From positions 1 to 35,342 of the forward strand of contig JAFUVK010000023.1 of the NCBI GenBank assembly GCA_017477555.1: a stretch of 35,342 nucleotides of DNA, written 5' to 3'. Source of the DNA: Muribaculaceae bacterium (lineage in GTDB: Bacteria > Bacteroidota > Bacteroidia > Bacteroidales > Muribaculaceae). The notes beneath the pieces are model-generated. The model made no database searches. It was not told where the DNA came from and saw only the letters and a program-made list of their open reading frames with translations. Position 1 is the stretch's first letter, and each line of letters opens with the position of its first letter. This document shows positions 16,762 to 24,625 of the stretch, one piece after another. The translations under genes were made by a program, and so were the position numbers.

Positions 16762-17706
16762 ATGGTCAATCGCGCTATTTCGGTCATCATACCCATCTAC
16801 AACAGTGCCTCCACGCTGCCACGCTGCATCGACAGTGTGCTGGCGCAGTCGTGGACCGACAGGCAGATTGTGCTGGTCGACGATGGGTCGCCCGACAGCG
16901 GAGGGCGCATCGCCGATGACTATGCCCTGCGGCACCGCGACATAGTGGTGGTGCATCAGCCCAACCGTGGGCTGGCAGAGGCTCGACGGGCGGGCGTGAT
17001 GGCTGCAACTGGCCAATGGGTGGTACACCTCGACAGCGATGACACCCTCGCGCCACACGCACTCGAGACGCTCTATGGCTATGTGGCTCAAGGCGACCTG
17101 GACATAGCGTGGGGGTGCTACAACCGGGTGACGGCCGACAAGCCGACAAAGGTCGTGCACCACATCGAGCTTCAGATGAGCGGTCGCCAATTGCTCGACC
17201 ATGTGCTCGACCTGCGGTGCATCTGTGCCTCGTGGGGTAGCATCAGTCGCCGCGACTTGTGGCTGCGCGACATCTATCCGCCCGAGCAGCTGCGACTGCC
17301 GGGCGAGGATGTGTTCATACACATCAAGCTGTCGCAGTTTGTGGGGCGTGCGGCGCTGTTCAACGATGTGGTCTACAATTACTACTACAACCCGCGGTCG
17401 CTCACGCAGCAGGGGCCGCTGCATCGCCAGCAACTGTGGCAACGCTACTTTGCGCTGGTGCGCGACAATCTCCGCTCTCGTGGATTGCTCCAGCAGTTGG
17501 AACAGCGAGTCAGGTTGCTCGAAGTCGACCGTCTGGCTTTCAGCTGTCGGGACATCGACCCTGGCGACCCCTGGCTACGGCAGGTGGTCGGTTACCCCTC
17601 GACCGGCTTCCCGCTCAAGCACCGCCTGCTGCAGCAGTTGTTGCGGCATCCGGCCTTGTTGCGCCGAGCCATAGCTCTCAAGCGTGCCGTCGCCCCGGTC
17701 TTGTAG
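16762..17706 (+). CDS. GT2-family glycosyltransferase
   Basis: A 314-residue GT-A enzyme. The frame is open 35 codons further upstream (to 16657), but that part overlaps the -7 box and encodes an atypical lysine- and phenylalanine-rich stretch. MVNRAISVIIPIYNSASTL is the canonical GT2 start. The nucleotide-binding motifs are IVLVDDGSPDSGGRIADDY (about 36-54) and the metal-binding HLDSDDTLAP (about 87-96). A later RLPGEDVFIHIKL block supplies the expected acidic ED pair. It is probably a soluble transferase adding one sugar to a surface polysaccharide or lipid-linked acceptor. The specificity is unknown. It is divergent from the GT4 gene and followed by a hairpin with seven T. Confidence 0.9.
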   Translation: MVNRAISVIIPIYNSASTLPRCIDSVLAQSWTDRQIVLVDDGSPDSGGRIADDYALRHRDIVVVHQPNRGLAEARRAGVMAATGQWVVHLDSDDTLAPHALETLYGYVAQGDLDIAWGCYNRVTADKPTKVVHHIELQMSGRQLLDHVLDLRCICASWGSISRRDLWLRDIYPPEQLRLPGEDVFIHIKLSQFVGRAALFNDVVYNYYYNPRSLTQQGPLHRQQLWQRYFALVRDNLRSRGLLQQLEQRVRLLEVDRLAFSCRDIDPGDPWLRQVVGYPSTGFPLKHRLLQQLLRHPALLRRAIALKRAVAPVL

Positions 17707-17719
17707 ACACCGTTTTTTT
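17696..17719 (+). terminator. Rho-independent terminator after the GT2 gene
   Basis: CGGTCTTGTAGACACCG (17696-17712) folds with a GTCT/AGAC core and outer CG pairs around a small bulge. It is followed by seven T (17713-17719). It overlaps the stop codon region. Confidence 0.5.
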
Positions 17720-17753
17720 ATTATCGCGCAACAATAGAGTCAAGAAAAAATAT

Positions 17754-17761
17754 TACCTTTG
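17754..17761 (+). promoter_or_regulatory. -7 box of the phoH operon
   Basis: TACCTTTG matches TAnnTTTG exactly and lies 28 nt before the phoH ATG at 17790. No clear -33 element. Confidence 0.5.
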
Positions 17762-17789
17762 CAGAATTTAATGTACGAGCCATCGATAT

Positions 17790-18764
17790 ATGATTGAACG
17801 ACACATCATCATTGACGACGTTGACCCCGTGGTGTTCTATGGAGTCAACAACAGCAACATCTCACTGATACGCAACCTGTATCCAAAACTGCGCATGGCA
17901 GCTAGGGGCAGTGTCATCACTGTGCTGGGCGATGACGAGGAAACCGCCCAGTTCGAACAAAAAATTCACGAGCTGGCAGACTACTGCACGCGCTACAACA
18001 AGCTCACCGAAGAGGTCATCATCGACACCATTAAGGGCACACCGCCGCAAGAACTCAAGATGGACGATGTCATCATCTATGGAGTCAACGGCAAGCCCAT
18101 CCAGGGACGGACGCCCAACCAGCAGCTGCTGGTCAAGACATTCGGCGAGAACGACCTCACATTTGCCTTGGGGCCTGCCGGAACGGGCAAGACCTACCTA
18201 GCCGTGGCGCTGGCCGTGCGCGCGCTCAAGAACAAGGAGGTGCGCAAGATCATTCTCTCGCGTCCAGCCGTTGAGGCTGGCGAGAAGCTGGGATTCTTGC
18301 CAGGTGACATGAAGGATAAAATCGACCCCTATCTGCAGCCGCTCTACGACGCGCTTGAGGACATGATTCCCCACGTCAAACTCAAGGAATATATGGAGAC
18401 CGATGTCATCCAGATTGCGCCGCTGGCATTCATGCGCGGACGCACACTCAACGATGCCATCATCGTGCTCGACGAGGCACAGAACACCACCACCCATCAA
18501 ATCAAGATGTTCCTCACACGCCTGGGCATGGGGTCGAAGATGATTGTCACCGGCGATGTCACGCAGATCGACCTGCCGCGCACCACACAGTCGGGACTCA
18601 TTCACGCACTGCGTGTGCTGCGCAATGTCAAGGGCATTGGCCAGGTGGAGTTTGGCAAAAAGGACATTGTGCGCCACCAGCTGGTGCAGCGCATCGTCGA
18701 AGCTTACGAGCGCTTCCAGGCACAGAAGGAGCAAGACAGCAACGAAGACACAACCAACGCTTAA
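17790..18764 (+). CDS. phoH: PhoH-family ATPase (YbeZ-like)
   Basis: A 324-residue cytoplasmic P-loop ATPase. Walker A is GPAGTGKT (128-135) and Walker B is VLDEAQ (226-231). The family-typical LSRPAVEAGEKLGFLPGD (157-173) and TGDVTQIDLP (254-263) are present. The N-terminal 110 residues form the small domain of the PhoH/YbeZ type. In other bacteria YbeZ works with the endoribonuclease YbeY in RNA metabolism; no ybeY is in this window. The older phosphate-starvation name is historical. It is the first gene of an apparent operon with pepT (12-nt gap) and an aminopeptidase P. There is no obvious Shine-Dalgarno before the ATG. Confidence 0.94.
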   Translation: MIERHIIIDDVDPVVFYGVNNSNISLIRNLYPKLRMAARGSVITVLGDDEETAQFEQKIHELADYCTRYNKLTEEVIIDTIKGTPPQELKMDDVIIYGVNGKPIQGRTPNQQLLVKTFGENDLTFALGPAGTGKTYLAVALAVRALKNKEVRKIILSRPAVEAGEKLGFLPGDMKDKIDPYLQPLYDALEDMIPHVKLKEYMETDVIQIAPLAFMRGRTLNDAIIVLDEAQNTTTHQIKMFLTRLGMGSKMIVTGDVTQIDLPRTTQSGLIHALRVLRNVKGIGQVEFGKKDIVRHQLVQRIVEAYERFQAQKEQDSNEDTTNA

Positions 18765-18776
18765 AAACTAAAAGAT

Positions 18777-19991
18777 ATGAAACTGGTAGAAAGATTTTTG
18801 AACTATGTGAAGTATGAGACCACCAGCGACGAGAACACAGGGGTGACCCCGTCGACACCGACGCAGATGGCCTTTGCACGTGTACTCGAGCAGGAACTGC
18901 ATGACATGGGACTGAGCGACATAGAGCTTGACGAAAACGGCTACCTCTATGCCACACTGCCCGCCAACACCGACAAGCCCGTGCCCACGGTGGGCTTCAT
19001 CGCCCACATGGACACTGCCCCCGACATGAGCGGAAAGGATGTGAACCCTCGCATCGTAGATTATCAGGGGGGCGACATCGTGCTCAACCAGGAGCAGGGC
19101 ATCGTGCTCGAGGTGGCCCAGTTCCCCGAGCTCAATGACTATGTGGGCCAGCAGCTCATTGTCACCGACGGCACTACGCTGCTCGGAGCCGACGACAAGG
19201 CTGGCATCGCCGAGATTCTGGCTGCCATCGAGTGGCTCCAGGAACATCCCGAGGTCAAGCACGGCAAGATACGCGTGGGCTTCAACCCCGACGAGGAGAT
19301 TGGCATGGGCGCGCACAAGTTCGACGTCGAGAAGTTCGGCTGTGAGTGGGCCTACACCATGGACGGCGGTGCCGTGGGCGAGCTGGAGTTTGAGAACTTC
19401 AACGCCGCCAGCGCCAAGGTTACCTTCAAGGGGCGCAACGTGCATCCGGGCACGGCCAAGGACAAGATGATCAACTCCATCCGCGTGGCCAGCGACTTCA
19501 TCTCGATGCTCTCGCGCTGGGAGACACCCGAGCACACCGAGGGCTATGAGGGCTTCTTCCACATGGTGGGAATCAACGGCACCGTCGAGGAGACCACCCT
19601 GCGCTATATCATCCGCGATCACGACCGCAAGCTCTTCGAGCAGCGCAAGTGCGAGATCCAGCACCTGGTCGACCGCATCAACGACACCTATCCCGACTGC
19701 GCCACCGTCGAGCTCAAGGACCAGTACTACAACATGCGTGAGCAGATTGAGCCGGTGATGCACATCATCGAGGTGGCCGAGAAGGCCATGGAACGAGCCG
19801 GTGTCAAGGTCAAGGTGCAGCCCATCCGCGGTGGAACCGACGGCGCACAACTGTCGTTCAAGGGTCTGCCTTGCCCCAACATCTTTGCCGGCGGCATGAA
19901 CATGCACGGCCGCTACGAGTATGTGCCCATCCCGTCGATGGAGAAGGCCATGCAGACCGTCATCGAGATTTGCAAGATTGTGGCCGAGTGA
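18777..19991 (+). CDS. pepT: Peptidase T (tripeptide aminopeptidase)
   Basis: A 404-residue M20B zinc metallopeptidase that removes the N-terminal residue from tripeptides in the cytoplasm. The metal and catalytic motifs are complete: H77-x-D79 ([11 protein letters not shown]), the bridging aspartate in LLGADDKAG (D139/D140), the catalytic glutamate pair E173-E174 ([12 protein letters not shown]), the D196 region (AYTMDGG), and the C-terminal histidine in [11 protein letters not shown]. The dimerisation domain lies between. Length and start ([15 protein letters not shown]) agree with the family. It follows phoH by 12 nt and precedes an aminopeptidase P gene by 41 nt. That spacer contains CATCTAGAATCATCCAGA, the short repeat-like sequence also seen before sufC. 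It probably acts with the next gene in peptide use. Confidence 0.95.
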   Translation: MKLVERFLNYVKYETTSDENTGVTPSTPTQMAFARVLEQELHDMGLSDIELDENGYLYATLPANTDKPVPTVGFIAHMDTAPDMSGKDVNPRIVDYQGGDIVLNQEQGIVLEVAQFPELNDYVGQQLIVTDGTTLLGADDKAGIAEILAAIEWLQEHPEVKHGKIRVGFNPDEEIGMGAHKFDVEKFGCEWAYTMDGGAVGELEFENFNAASAKVTFKGRNVHPGTAKDKMINSIRVASDFISMLSRWETPEHTEGYEGFFHMVGINGTVEETTLRYIIRDHDRKLFEQRKCEIQHLVDRINDTYPDCATVELKDQYYNMREQIEPVMHIIEVAEKAMERAGVKVKVQPIRGGTDGAQLSFKGLPCPNIFAGGMNMHGRYEYVPIPSMEKAMQTVIEICKIVAE

Positions 19992-20032
19992 GCATCTAGA
20001 ATCATCCAGAACAACCTAAAAAAGTAAAAAGA

Positions 20033-21436
20033 ATGTTCAGCAAAGAGACATATATCCGCCGTCGCGCCCGCCTGCAGCAGCTGGTGGGCGAAGGTGTCAT
20101 CATCCTCATGGGCAACAACGAGTCGCCCTGCAACTATCCCAACAACGCTTATTACCCCTTCCGTCAGGACTCGTCGTTCCTCTACTACTTCGGTCAGAAC
20201 CGCGACGGCCTGGTGGGCGTGATCGACGTGGACAATAACCGCGAGACGCTCATCGGCGATGACATCGACATCGAGGACATCGTGTGGTATGGCTCGGTCG
20301 ACAGTGTGGCCGACATGGCCGCACAGGTGGGCGTGGCCAACTCGGCCCCGATGGCACAGCTCAAGGTCATCTGCGACGAGGCGCGCACACAGGGGCGCAC
20401 CATCCACTTCTTGCCCCCCTATCGCCACGACACCATGATTCAGCTCATGGATCTGCTGGGCATCCATCCCAGCCAGCAGCGCCAGCAGTGCTCGCACAAG
20501 CTGCGCATGGCCGTGATTGAGATGCGCTCGGTCAAGGAAGACCAGGAAATCGAGGAGCTGGAGCGCGCTGCCGAGATTGGCTACAAGATGCACACCACGG
20601 CCATGCGGCTGGTCAAGCCCGGCGTGACTGAGAAGTACATCGGCGGCCAGATCAACGGCATTGCACACAGCTATGGCGCACACGAGAGCTTCGGCACCAT
20701 CTTCTCGCAGCACGGCGAGATCATGCACGGAGCACCCTCGCTGGCTGTGCTCGAGGCCGGCCGGCTGGTGCTGTGCGACTGCGGTGCCGAGACGGTCAAC
20801 AACTATTGCAGCGACAACACCCGCACGATGCCCGTCAACGGCAAGTACACCCAGCGCCAGCGCGACATCTACGACATCGTGGTCGAGTGCCACGACCTGG
20901 CTCTGCAGCTCTCGAAGCCCGGTGTGAAATATATGGACGTGCACATGGGCGTGTGCCGCCTGATGACCGAGCGCCTCAAGGAGCTGGGACTGATGCGCGG
21001 CGATGTCGACGAGGCGGTCGCCGCCGGAGCGCATGCCATGTTTCTGCCTCACGGACTGGGCCACATGATGGGCATGGATGTGCACGACATGGAGGGCTTG
21101 GACCAGATTTATGTGGGCTTTGACGAGGAGACGCGCCCGCGCCTCGACCAGTTCGGCACCAATGCCCTGCGCATGGGCCGCCGCCTGCAGAAGGGCTTTG
21201 TCGTCACCGACGAGCCGGGCATCTACTTCATCCCCGCACTGATCGACGACTGGCGCCGCAGCGGCCACTGCGCCGAGTGGCTCAACTTCGACCTGCTGGA
21301 GACCTACAAGGACTTCGGTGGTATCCGCATCGAGGACGACATCCTCATCACCGACGACGGCTGCCGCTTCCTCGGCAAGGACCGCATCCCCTACTATGCC
21401 GACGACGTCGAGGCCTTCATGGCCCAGAACCAGTAG
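20033..21436 (+). CDS. pepP: Xaa-Pro aminopeptidase (M24B, aminopeptidase P)
   Basis: A 467-residue cytoplasmic dimetal peptidase that releases an N-terminal residue next to proline. Residues 1-165 form the aminopeptidase P N-terminal domain (Y-P-F-R-Q-D-S-S-F-L-Y at 41-51). The pita-bread catalytic domain has all five metal ligands of the family: D249 and D261 (CDCGAETVNNYCSDNTRT), H344 (HGLGHMMGMDVHD), E394 (VTDEPGIYF) and E434 (IRIEDDILIT). The HGLGH and DEPGIY motifs separate it from methionine aminopeptidase. The length is normal for bacterial PepP. It is the last gene of the phoH-pepT-pepP operon, and a strong terminator begins 14 nt after the stop. Confidence 0.94.
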   Translation: MFSKETYIRRRARLQQLVGEGVIILMGNNESPCNYPNNAYYPFRQDSSFLYYFGQNRDGLVGVIDVDNNRETLIGDDIDIEDIVWYGSVDSVADMAAQVGVANSAPMAQLKVICDEARTQGRTIHFLPPYRHDTMIQLMDLLGIHPSQQRQQCSHKLRMAVIEMRSVKEDQEIEELERAAEIGYKMHTTAMRLVKPGVTEKYIGGQINGIAHSYGAHESFGTIFSQHGEIMHGAPSLAVLEAGRLVLCDCGAETVNNYCSDNTRTMPVNGKYTQRQRDIYDIVVECHDLALQLSKPGVKYMDVHMGVCRLMTERLKELGLMRGDVDEAVAAGAHAMFLPHGLGHMMGMDVHDMEGLDQIYVGFDEETRPRLDQFGTNALRMGRRLQKGFVVTDEPGIYFIPALIDDWRRSGHCAEWLNFDLLETYKDFGGIRIEDDILITDDGCRFLGKDRIPYYADDVEAFMAQNQ

Positions 21437-21449
21437 TCTGCTATTTTCA

Positions 21450-21506
21450 CGAAAGTGGTGGAAATCTTCCTTTTTTTGATAGATTTCCACCACTTTCGGC
21501 CGTTTT
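21450..21506 (+). terminator. Strong terminator of the phoH-pepT-pepP operon
   Basis: A perfect 17-bp stem (CGAAAGTGGTGGAAATC at 21450-21466 with its complement at 21482-21498) with a T-rich 15-nt loop. GCCGTTTTTG follows. Confidence 0.85.
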
Positions 21507-21671
21507 TGGGCAAGTGTATACCTGTTCGCCCGATAACCTCCTTTGCACCTTGCAGCATCGCCGATAATCAATGGCAACCAGTTCCCCTCCCCTTTCCCAA
21601 AGGGGAGGGGTAGGGGTGGGGTTTGCAGCCACTGCTCACAGCATTGTAGACTTCGGTCAATTGCTAAACCA

Positions 21672-21795
21672 CCATTTCGTGGCAGAATAAGACATCACTA
21701 ATCTGCCACGAACGGCACAAATAGCCATTTCGTGGCAGAATAAGACACCACTAATCCGCCACGAACGGCACAAAACACCGTTTCGTGGTCGATTA
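21672..21795. repeat. 53-bp tandem hairpin repeat, about 2.3 copies
   Basis: Units start at 21672, 21725 and 21778 with CC(A/G)TTTCGTGG. Units one and two each contain an 11-bp stem, TTCGTGGCAGA paired with TCTGCCACGAA, around a loop of about 15 nt. The stem is perfect in unit one and has one mismatch in unit two. The third unit is cut short. No spacers of variable sequence are present. Confidence 0.7.
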
Positions 21796-21842
21796 AGAGT
21801 GATGCAATCGCTCAAACGATGTCCCAGTTGGGCATCACTTGA

Positions 21843-22004
21843 TTGGAATTTGGCGGAATCAGATGGATTCTCTTTTTTATCGCTAAAGCATTGATGTACA
21901 AGACCTTGTTCAACACGTTTGTCACTACGTTTGGTGTCAAGCCTGGGGTGCATGCCAATATTGTTGACCAGCAAGTCACCCTCGACGATCTGTTCGCCCG
22001 ATAA
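21843..22004 (+). pseudogene. C-terminal remnant of an AAA/ATP-binding protein
   Basis: A 53-codon open stretch after a TGA (21840-21842) reads ...LMYKTLFNTFVTTFGVKPG VHANIVDQQVTLDDLF-AR and stops at 22002-22004. The TTFGVKxxxxxxxxxxQVTLDDLF pattern is how many Bacteroidales AAA-type ATPases with a nuclease-like C-terminal domain end. Nothing upstream continues the frame, and the rest of the gene is missing. The assignment is by remembered pattern, so it is moderate at best. Confidence 0.45.
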
Positions 22005-22037
22005 CCTCCATCGCCACCTTTCTGCTCGGGCTGTGCC

Positions 22038-22084
22038 AAAAAAAGAATGGCGCAAACTCTTGCTCTAGCAAGGGCGTTTGCGCC
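22038..22084 (-). terminator. Terminator of the tRNA cluster
   Basis: On the minus strand GGCGCAAAC...CTTGC TAGA GCAAG...TTTGCGCC (22049-22084) forms a long stem. It is followed by ATTCTTTTTTT (T run at 22038-22044). Confidence 0.8.
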
Positions 22085-22087
22085 ATG

Positions 22088-22163
22088 TGGTGACCCGCTT
22101 GGGACTCGAACCCAAGACCCCAACATTAAAAGTGTTGTGCTCTACCAGCTGAGCTAGCGAGTC
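22088..22163 (-). tRNA. tRNA-Lys (anticodon TTT)
   Basis: A 76-nt tRNA with encoded CCA. The acceptor stem is GACTCGC/GCGGGTC. The D-arm GCTCAGCTGGTAGAGC, the anticodon loop ACTTTTAAT with TTT, and the T-arm with GGTTCGAACCC are all present. It is the last of three tRNA genes and lies beyond a hairpin with a T run. Confidence 0.95.
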
Positions 22164-22172
22164 AGCCTTTTT

Positions 22173-22207
22173 AAAAACTCGGCAGCCGTCACAACGACTG
22201 CCGAGTT
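22173..22207 (-). terminator. Hairpin with T run between tRNA-Leu and the last tRNA-Lys
   Basis: On the minus strand AACTCGGCAG and CTGCCGAGTT form a perfect 10-bp stem (22176-22207) with a 12-nt loop. TTT then AAAAA follows at once. It has the form of an intrinsic terminator inside the tRNA cluster, so it may reduce expression of tRNA-Lys(TTT) or act as a processing signal. Confidence 0.6.
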
Positions 22208-22209
22208 AG

Positions 22210-22294
22210 TGGTGCCCAGGAAAGGACTCGAACCTTCACACCTTGCGGCACACGCACCTGAAACGTGCGCGTCTACCAATTCCGCCACCTGGGC
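22210..22294 (-). tRNA. tRNA-Leu (anticodon CAG)
   Basis: An 85-nt class II tRNA with encoded CCA. The acceptor stem is GCCCAGG/CCTGGGC, the D-arm is GCGGAATTGGTAGACGC, the anticodon stem is CACGT/GCGTG with loop TTCAGGT (CAG), and the long variable arm is TGCCGCAAGGTGT. Confidence 0.95.
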
Positions 22295-22299
22295 ATTGT

Positions 22300-22375
22300 T
22301 GGTGACCCCGGTGGGACTCGAACCCACGACCCATTGATTAAGAGTCAATTGCTCTACCAGCTGAGCTACGGAGTC
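22300..22375 (-). tRNA. tRNA-Lys (anticodon CTT)
   Basis: A 76-nt tRNA with encoded CCA. The acceptor stem is GACTCCG/CGGGGTC, the anticodon loop is CTCTTAA (CTT), and the T-loop is TTCGAGT. It is the first gene of the cluster, 5 nt from tRNA-Leu. Confidence 0.95.
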
Positions 22376-22403
22376 AAATGAGGTTGTTTCTCATTTGCGG
22401 TTG

Positions 22404-22433
22404 CAAAGGTACTGCTTTTTTCTGACCCTGCAA
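22404..22433 (-). promoter_or_regulatory. Promoter of the tRNA cluster
   Basis: On the minus strand TTG (22431-22433), 19 nt, then TACCTTTG (22404-22411), an exact -7 box. An 8-bp hairpin (CAAATGAG/CTCATTTG, 22375-22397) lies in the leader next to the mature 5' end of tRNA-Lys(CTT). Confidence 0.7.
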
Positions 22434-22772
22434 GAAAAAAACAAGAAAAAAATGATTTTTCGATGATTTTTCCTGATTTTTCCTCGCGCGAACATTATTA
22501 ATAAGGCTTACATTAGCACAATTCCCAATTCACAATGCCCAATCACAGCCTTCCAGCTCCCCTCCCCTTCACCCAAAGGGGACCAATGGTGCGAGCTGGT
22601 TACCAACTCAAACATCCAACTGCCACCCAACCTAACGCAATGGCTGAGCAGTTACAGAATTATGAATTAAGAATTACGAATTAATTATAACGGTGATAGG
22701 CATATTATTAAAAGACGTTACCATCAAGTCAGAATTATGAATTGTGAATTATGAATTATGAATTAATTGTAC
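22434..22772. other. Intergenic region with short AT repeats and a dispersed-repeat fragment
   Basis: No gene is seen. At 22556-22600 there is a truncated copy of the C/G-rich dispersed repeat, running into ACCAATGGTGCGAGC, the start of the hairpin insertion element. At 22664-22690 and 22734-22765 there are runs of ATTATGAATT-like repeats, a motif also found at 26938-26962 and 34344-34373. Confidence 0.55.
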
Positions 22773-22780
22773 TACCTTTG
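22773..22780 (+). promoter_or_regulatory. -7 box of the acyl-CoA synthetase gene
   Basis: TACCTTTG matches TAnnTTTG and lies 22 nt before the ATG at 22803. It also argues against the longer frame starting at 22767. Confidence 0.5.
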
Positions 22781-22802
22781 TGGCCTAAAACAAACAAGAC
22801 TT

Positions 22803-24464
22803 ATGTTGAAGGAGAATACCATCAAGATTTTCGAGAAGAGCTTTATCGACAACTGGGAGTTGCCGGCACTGAGCGACTACAACGAGAAGACCACAATGAC
22901 CTATGGCGACTTTGCGCGCGACATTGCCCGCGTTCACCTGTTCTATGAGCAGAGTGGCATCAAGCCTGGCGACAAAGTGGCGCTCATAGGCAAGAACACG
23001 CCCATGTGGGTGACCGTGTACATGGCCACCATCACCTATGGTGCGGTGATTGTGCCCATCCTGCAAGAGTTCAACCCCACCGACGCCCAGCACATTGTCA
23101 ACCACAGCGAGGCTGTGCTGCTGTTTGCCAGCAAGGCCATCTGGGAGTCGCTCGACTTCGATCAGCTGCACCGTATCCGCGCCGTCATCTCGCTCGACAG
23201 CCGCCAGCTGCTGGCCGAGAAGCCCGGCGAGACGGTGAGCAAGGTTATCTATGACCTGTCTCGACAGTTTGAAGAGAGGTACAAAAGCGGTTTCTATCGC
23301 AACGACATTCACTATGCCGATGTGCCTGGCGACCAACTGATGGAGCTGAACTACACCAGCGGCACCACGGGCTTCAGCAAGGGGGTGATGCTCACGGGCA
23401 ACAACCTGTGCGGCAACATCGTGTATGGCATCAACTCCGGTCTGCACTACAAGGGCTCGCGCTGCCTGTCGTTCTTGCCGCTGGCTCATGCCTATGGCTG
23501 CGCCTTCGACATGCTCACACCGCTGGCCGTGGGCAGCCACATCACGCTGCTGGGCCGCATCCCATCGCCCAAGGTGCTGGTCAAGGCACTGGGCGAAATC
23601 AAGCCCAACCTGGTGATTTGTGTGCCGCTGATTCTGGAGAAAATCTACAGCAAGATGATTGTGCCCATGATCAGCAAGGGCATGCTGCGCTGGGCGCTGG
23701 CGGTGCCTTATCTGGACCGACGTATCTACTCGCAGATCCGCAAAAAACTCATCGAGGCATTCGGTGGCGAGTTTGAGGAAATCATCGTGGGCGGGGCACC
23801 ATTCAACGCCGAGGTCGAGGAGTTTCTCTACAAAATCAAGTTCCCCTTCACCGTGGGCTATGGCATGACCGAGTGTGGCCCGCTGGTGAGCCACACGCCG
23901 TGGCGCGAGTTTGTGTTGCACAGTGCCGGCCGTGTGCTGCCCGGGCTGATGGAGTGCAAGATACTGAGCGATGACCCGGAGAACGTACCGGGCGAGATTT
24001 GTGTGCGCGGTGAGAATGTGATGAAGGGATACTTCCACAACAGCGAGGCCACCGACAAGGTGCTGCACGACGATGGGTGGCTGCACACCGGCGACATGGG
24101 CACGCTCAGCGCCGATGGCACTGTGTTCATCAAGGGCCGACTGAAGACGATGCTGCTGGGCCCCAGCGGGCAGAATATCTATCCCGAGGAAATTGAGGCC
24201 AAGCTCAACAATATGCTCTATGTCAGCGAGAGCCTGGTGGTGGAGCGTGAGGGCAAGCTTGTGGCATTGGTATATCCCGACTATGAGGCGATGGACCAGC
24301 TGGGCGTGACGCGCGACCAGCTGCCCGAGCTGATGGAGAACATCCGTGCAGAGCTCAACAAGCTGGTGGCACCTTACGAGCGCATCGCCAAGATTCAGCT
24401 CATCGCCACAGAGTTTGAGAAGACACCCAAGCGCAGCATCAAGCGCTACCTCTACAGCAACTAG
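22803..24464 (+). CDS. AMP-binding long-chain acyl-CoA synthetase
   Basis: A 553-residue adenylate-forming enzyme, probably a fatty acid-CoA ligase (FadD/AMP-dependent type) acting in the cytoplasm or at the membrane. The start is the ATG at 22803 (MLKENTIKIFEKSF), because an upstream in-frame ATG lies before the -7 box. The AMP-binding P-loop is NYTSGTTGFSKGVMLT (about 181-196). The A5-type motif is GYGMTECGPLVS, the ATP/ribose motif is GWLHTGDMG, and the hinge-like KTMLLGPSGQNIYPEEIE follows. The catalytic C-terminal lysine is in KTPKRSIKRYLY. The acyl chain cannot be read from the sequence. It stands alone, with no clear hairpin terminator, and is followed by a lipoprotein gene after about 160 nt. 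Confidence 0.9.
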   Translation: MLKENTIKIFEKSFIDNWELPALSDYNEKTTMTYGDFARDIARVHLFYEQSGIKPGDKVALIGKNTPMWVTVYMATITYGAVIVPILQEFNPTDAQHIVNHSEAVLLFASKAIWESLDFDQLHRIRAVISLDSRQLLAEKPGETVSKVIYDLSRQFEERYKSGFYRNDIHYADVPGDQLMELNYTSGTTGFSKGVMLTGNNLCGNIVYGINSGLHYKGSRCLSFLPLAHAYGCAFDMLTPLAVGSHITLLGRIPSPKVLVKALGEIKPNLVICVPLILEKIYSKMIVPMISKGMLRWALAVPYLDRRIYSQIRKKLIEAFGGEFEEIIVGGAPFNAEVEEFLYKIKFPFTVGYGMTECGPLVSHTPWREFVLHSAGRVLPGLMECKILSDDPENVPGEICVRGENVMKGYFHNSEATDKVLHDDGWLHTGDMGTLSADGTVFIKGRLKTMLLGPSGQNIYPEEIEAKLNNMLYVSESLVVEREGKLVALVYPDYEAMDQLGVTRDQLPELMENIRAELNKLVAPYERIAKIQLIATEFEKTPKRSIKRYLYSN

Positions 24465-24625
24465 AATCTTTTTTAAAGGGATAATTGAGAATTAGGCTTT
24501 AGTTGTTATTAGTGGTGAGGTAGTGCGGTCGTTACTTTATAAGGATAGCAATTTGGCTGATGGTCGTGGCTGAGGGAACCATGACCTATTCACGGCCGCA
24601 GCCACGACAAAAGTCTAACGAAGGG

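Larger units (their letters stand above)
21522..22009. repeat. 20-bp direct repeats flanking a 448-bp remnant segment
   Basis: CTGTTCGCCCGATAACCTCC occurs exactly at 21522-21541 and 21990-22009. The right copy encodes the last residues and stop of the ATPase remnant (LFAR-stop), and the left copy reads LFAR-stop in one frame too. The segment between holds a C/G-rich dispersed repeat (21586-21632) and a 53-bp tandem repeat. This suggests past duplication or insertion at a decayed gene. Confidence 0.5.

Noticed and set aside
19913-21577. 554-residue open frame antisense to the aminopeptidase P gene
   Set aside because: Low-complexity shadow translation; the plus strand has all M24B metal ligands.
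21672-21795. Possible CRISPR array
   Set aside because: The units are adjacent 53-bp copies with internal hairpins and no unique spacers, and no cas genes are present.
21657-22055. 132-residue minus-strand frame
   Set aside because: It crosses the 53-bp tandem repeat and the ATPase remnant read backwards.
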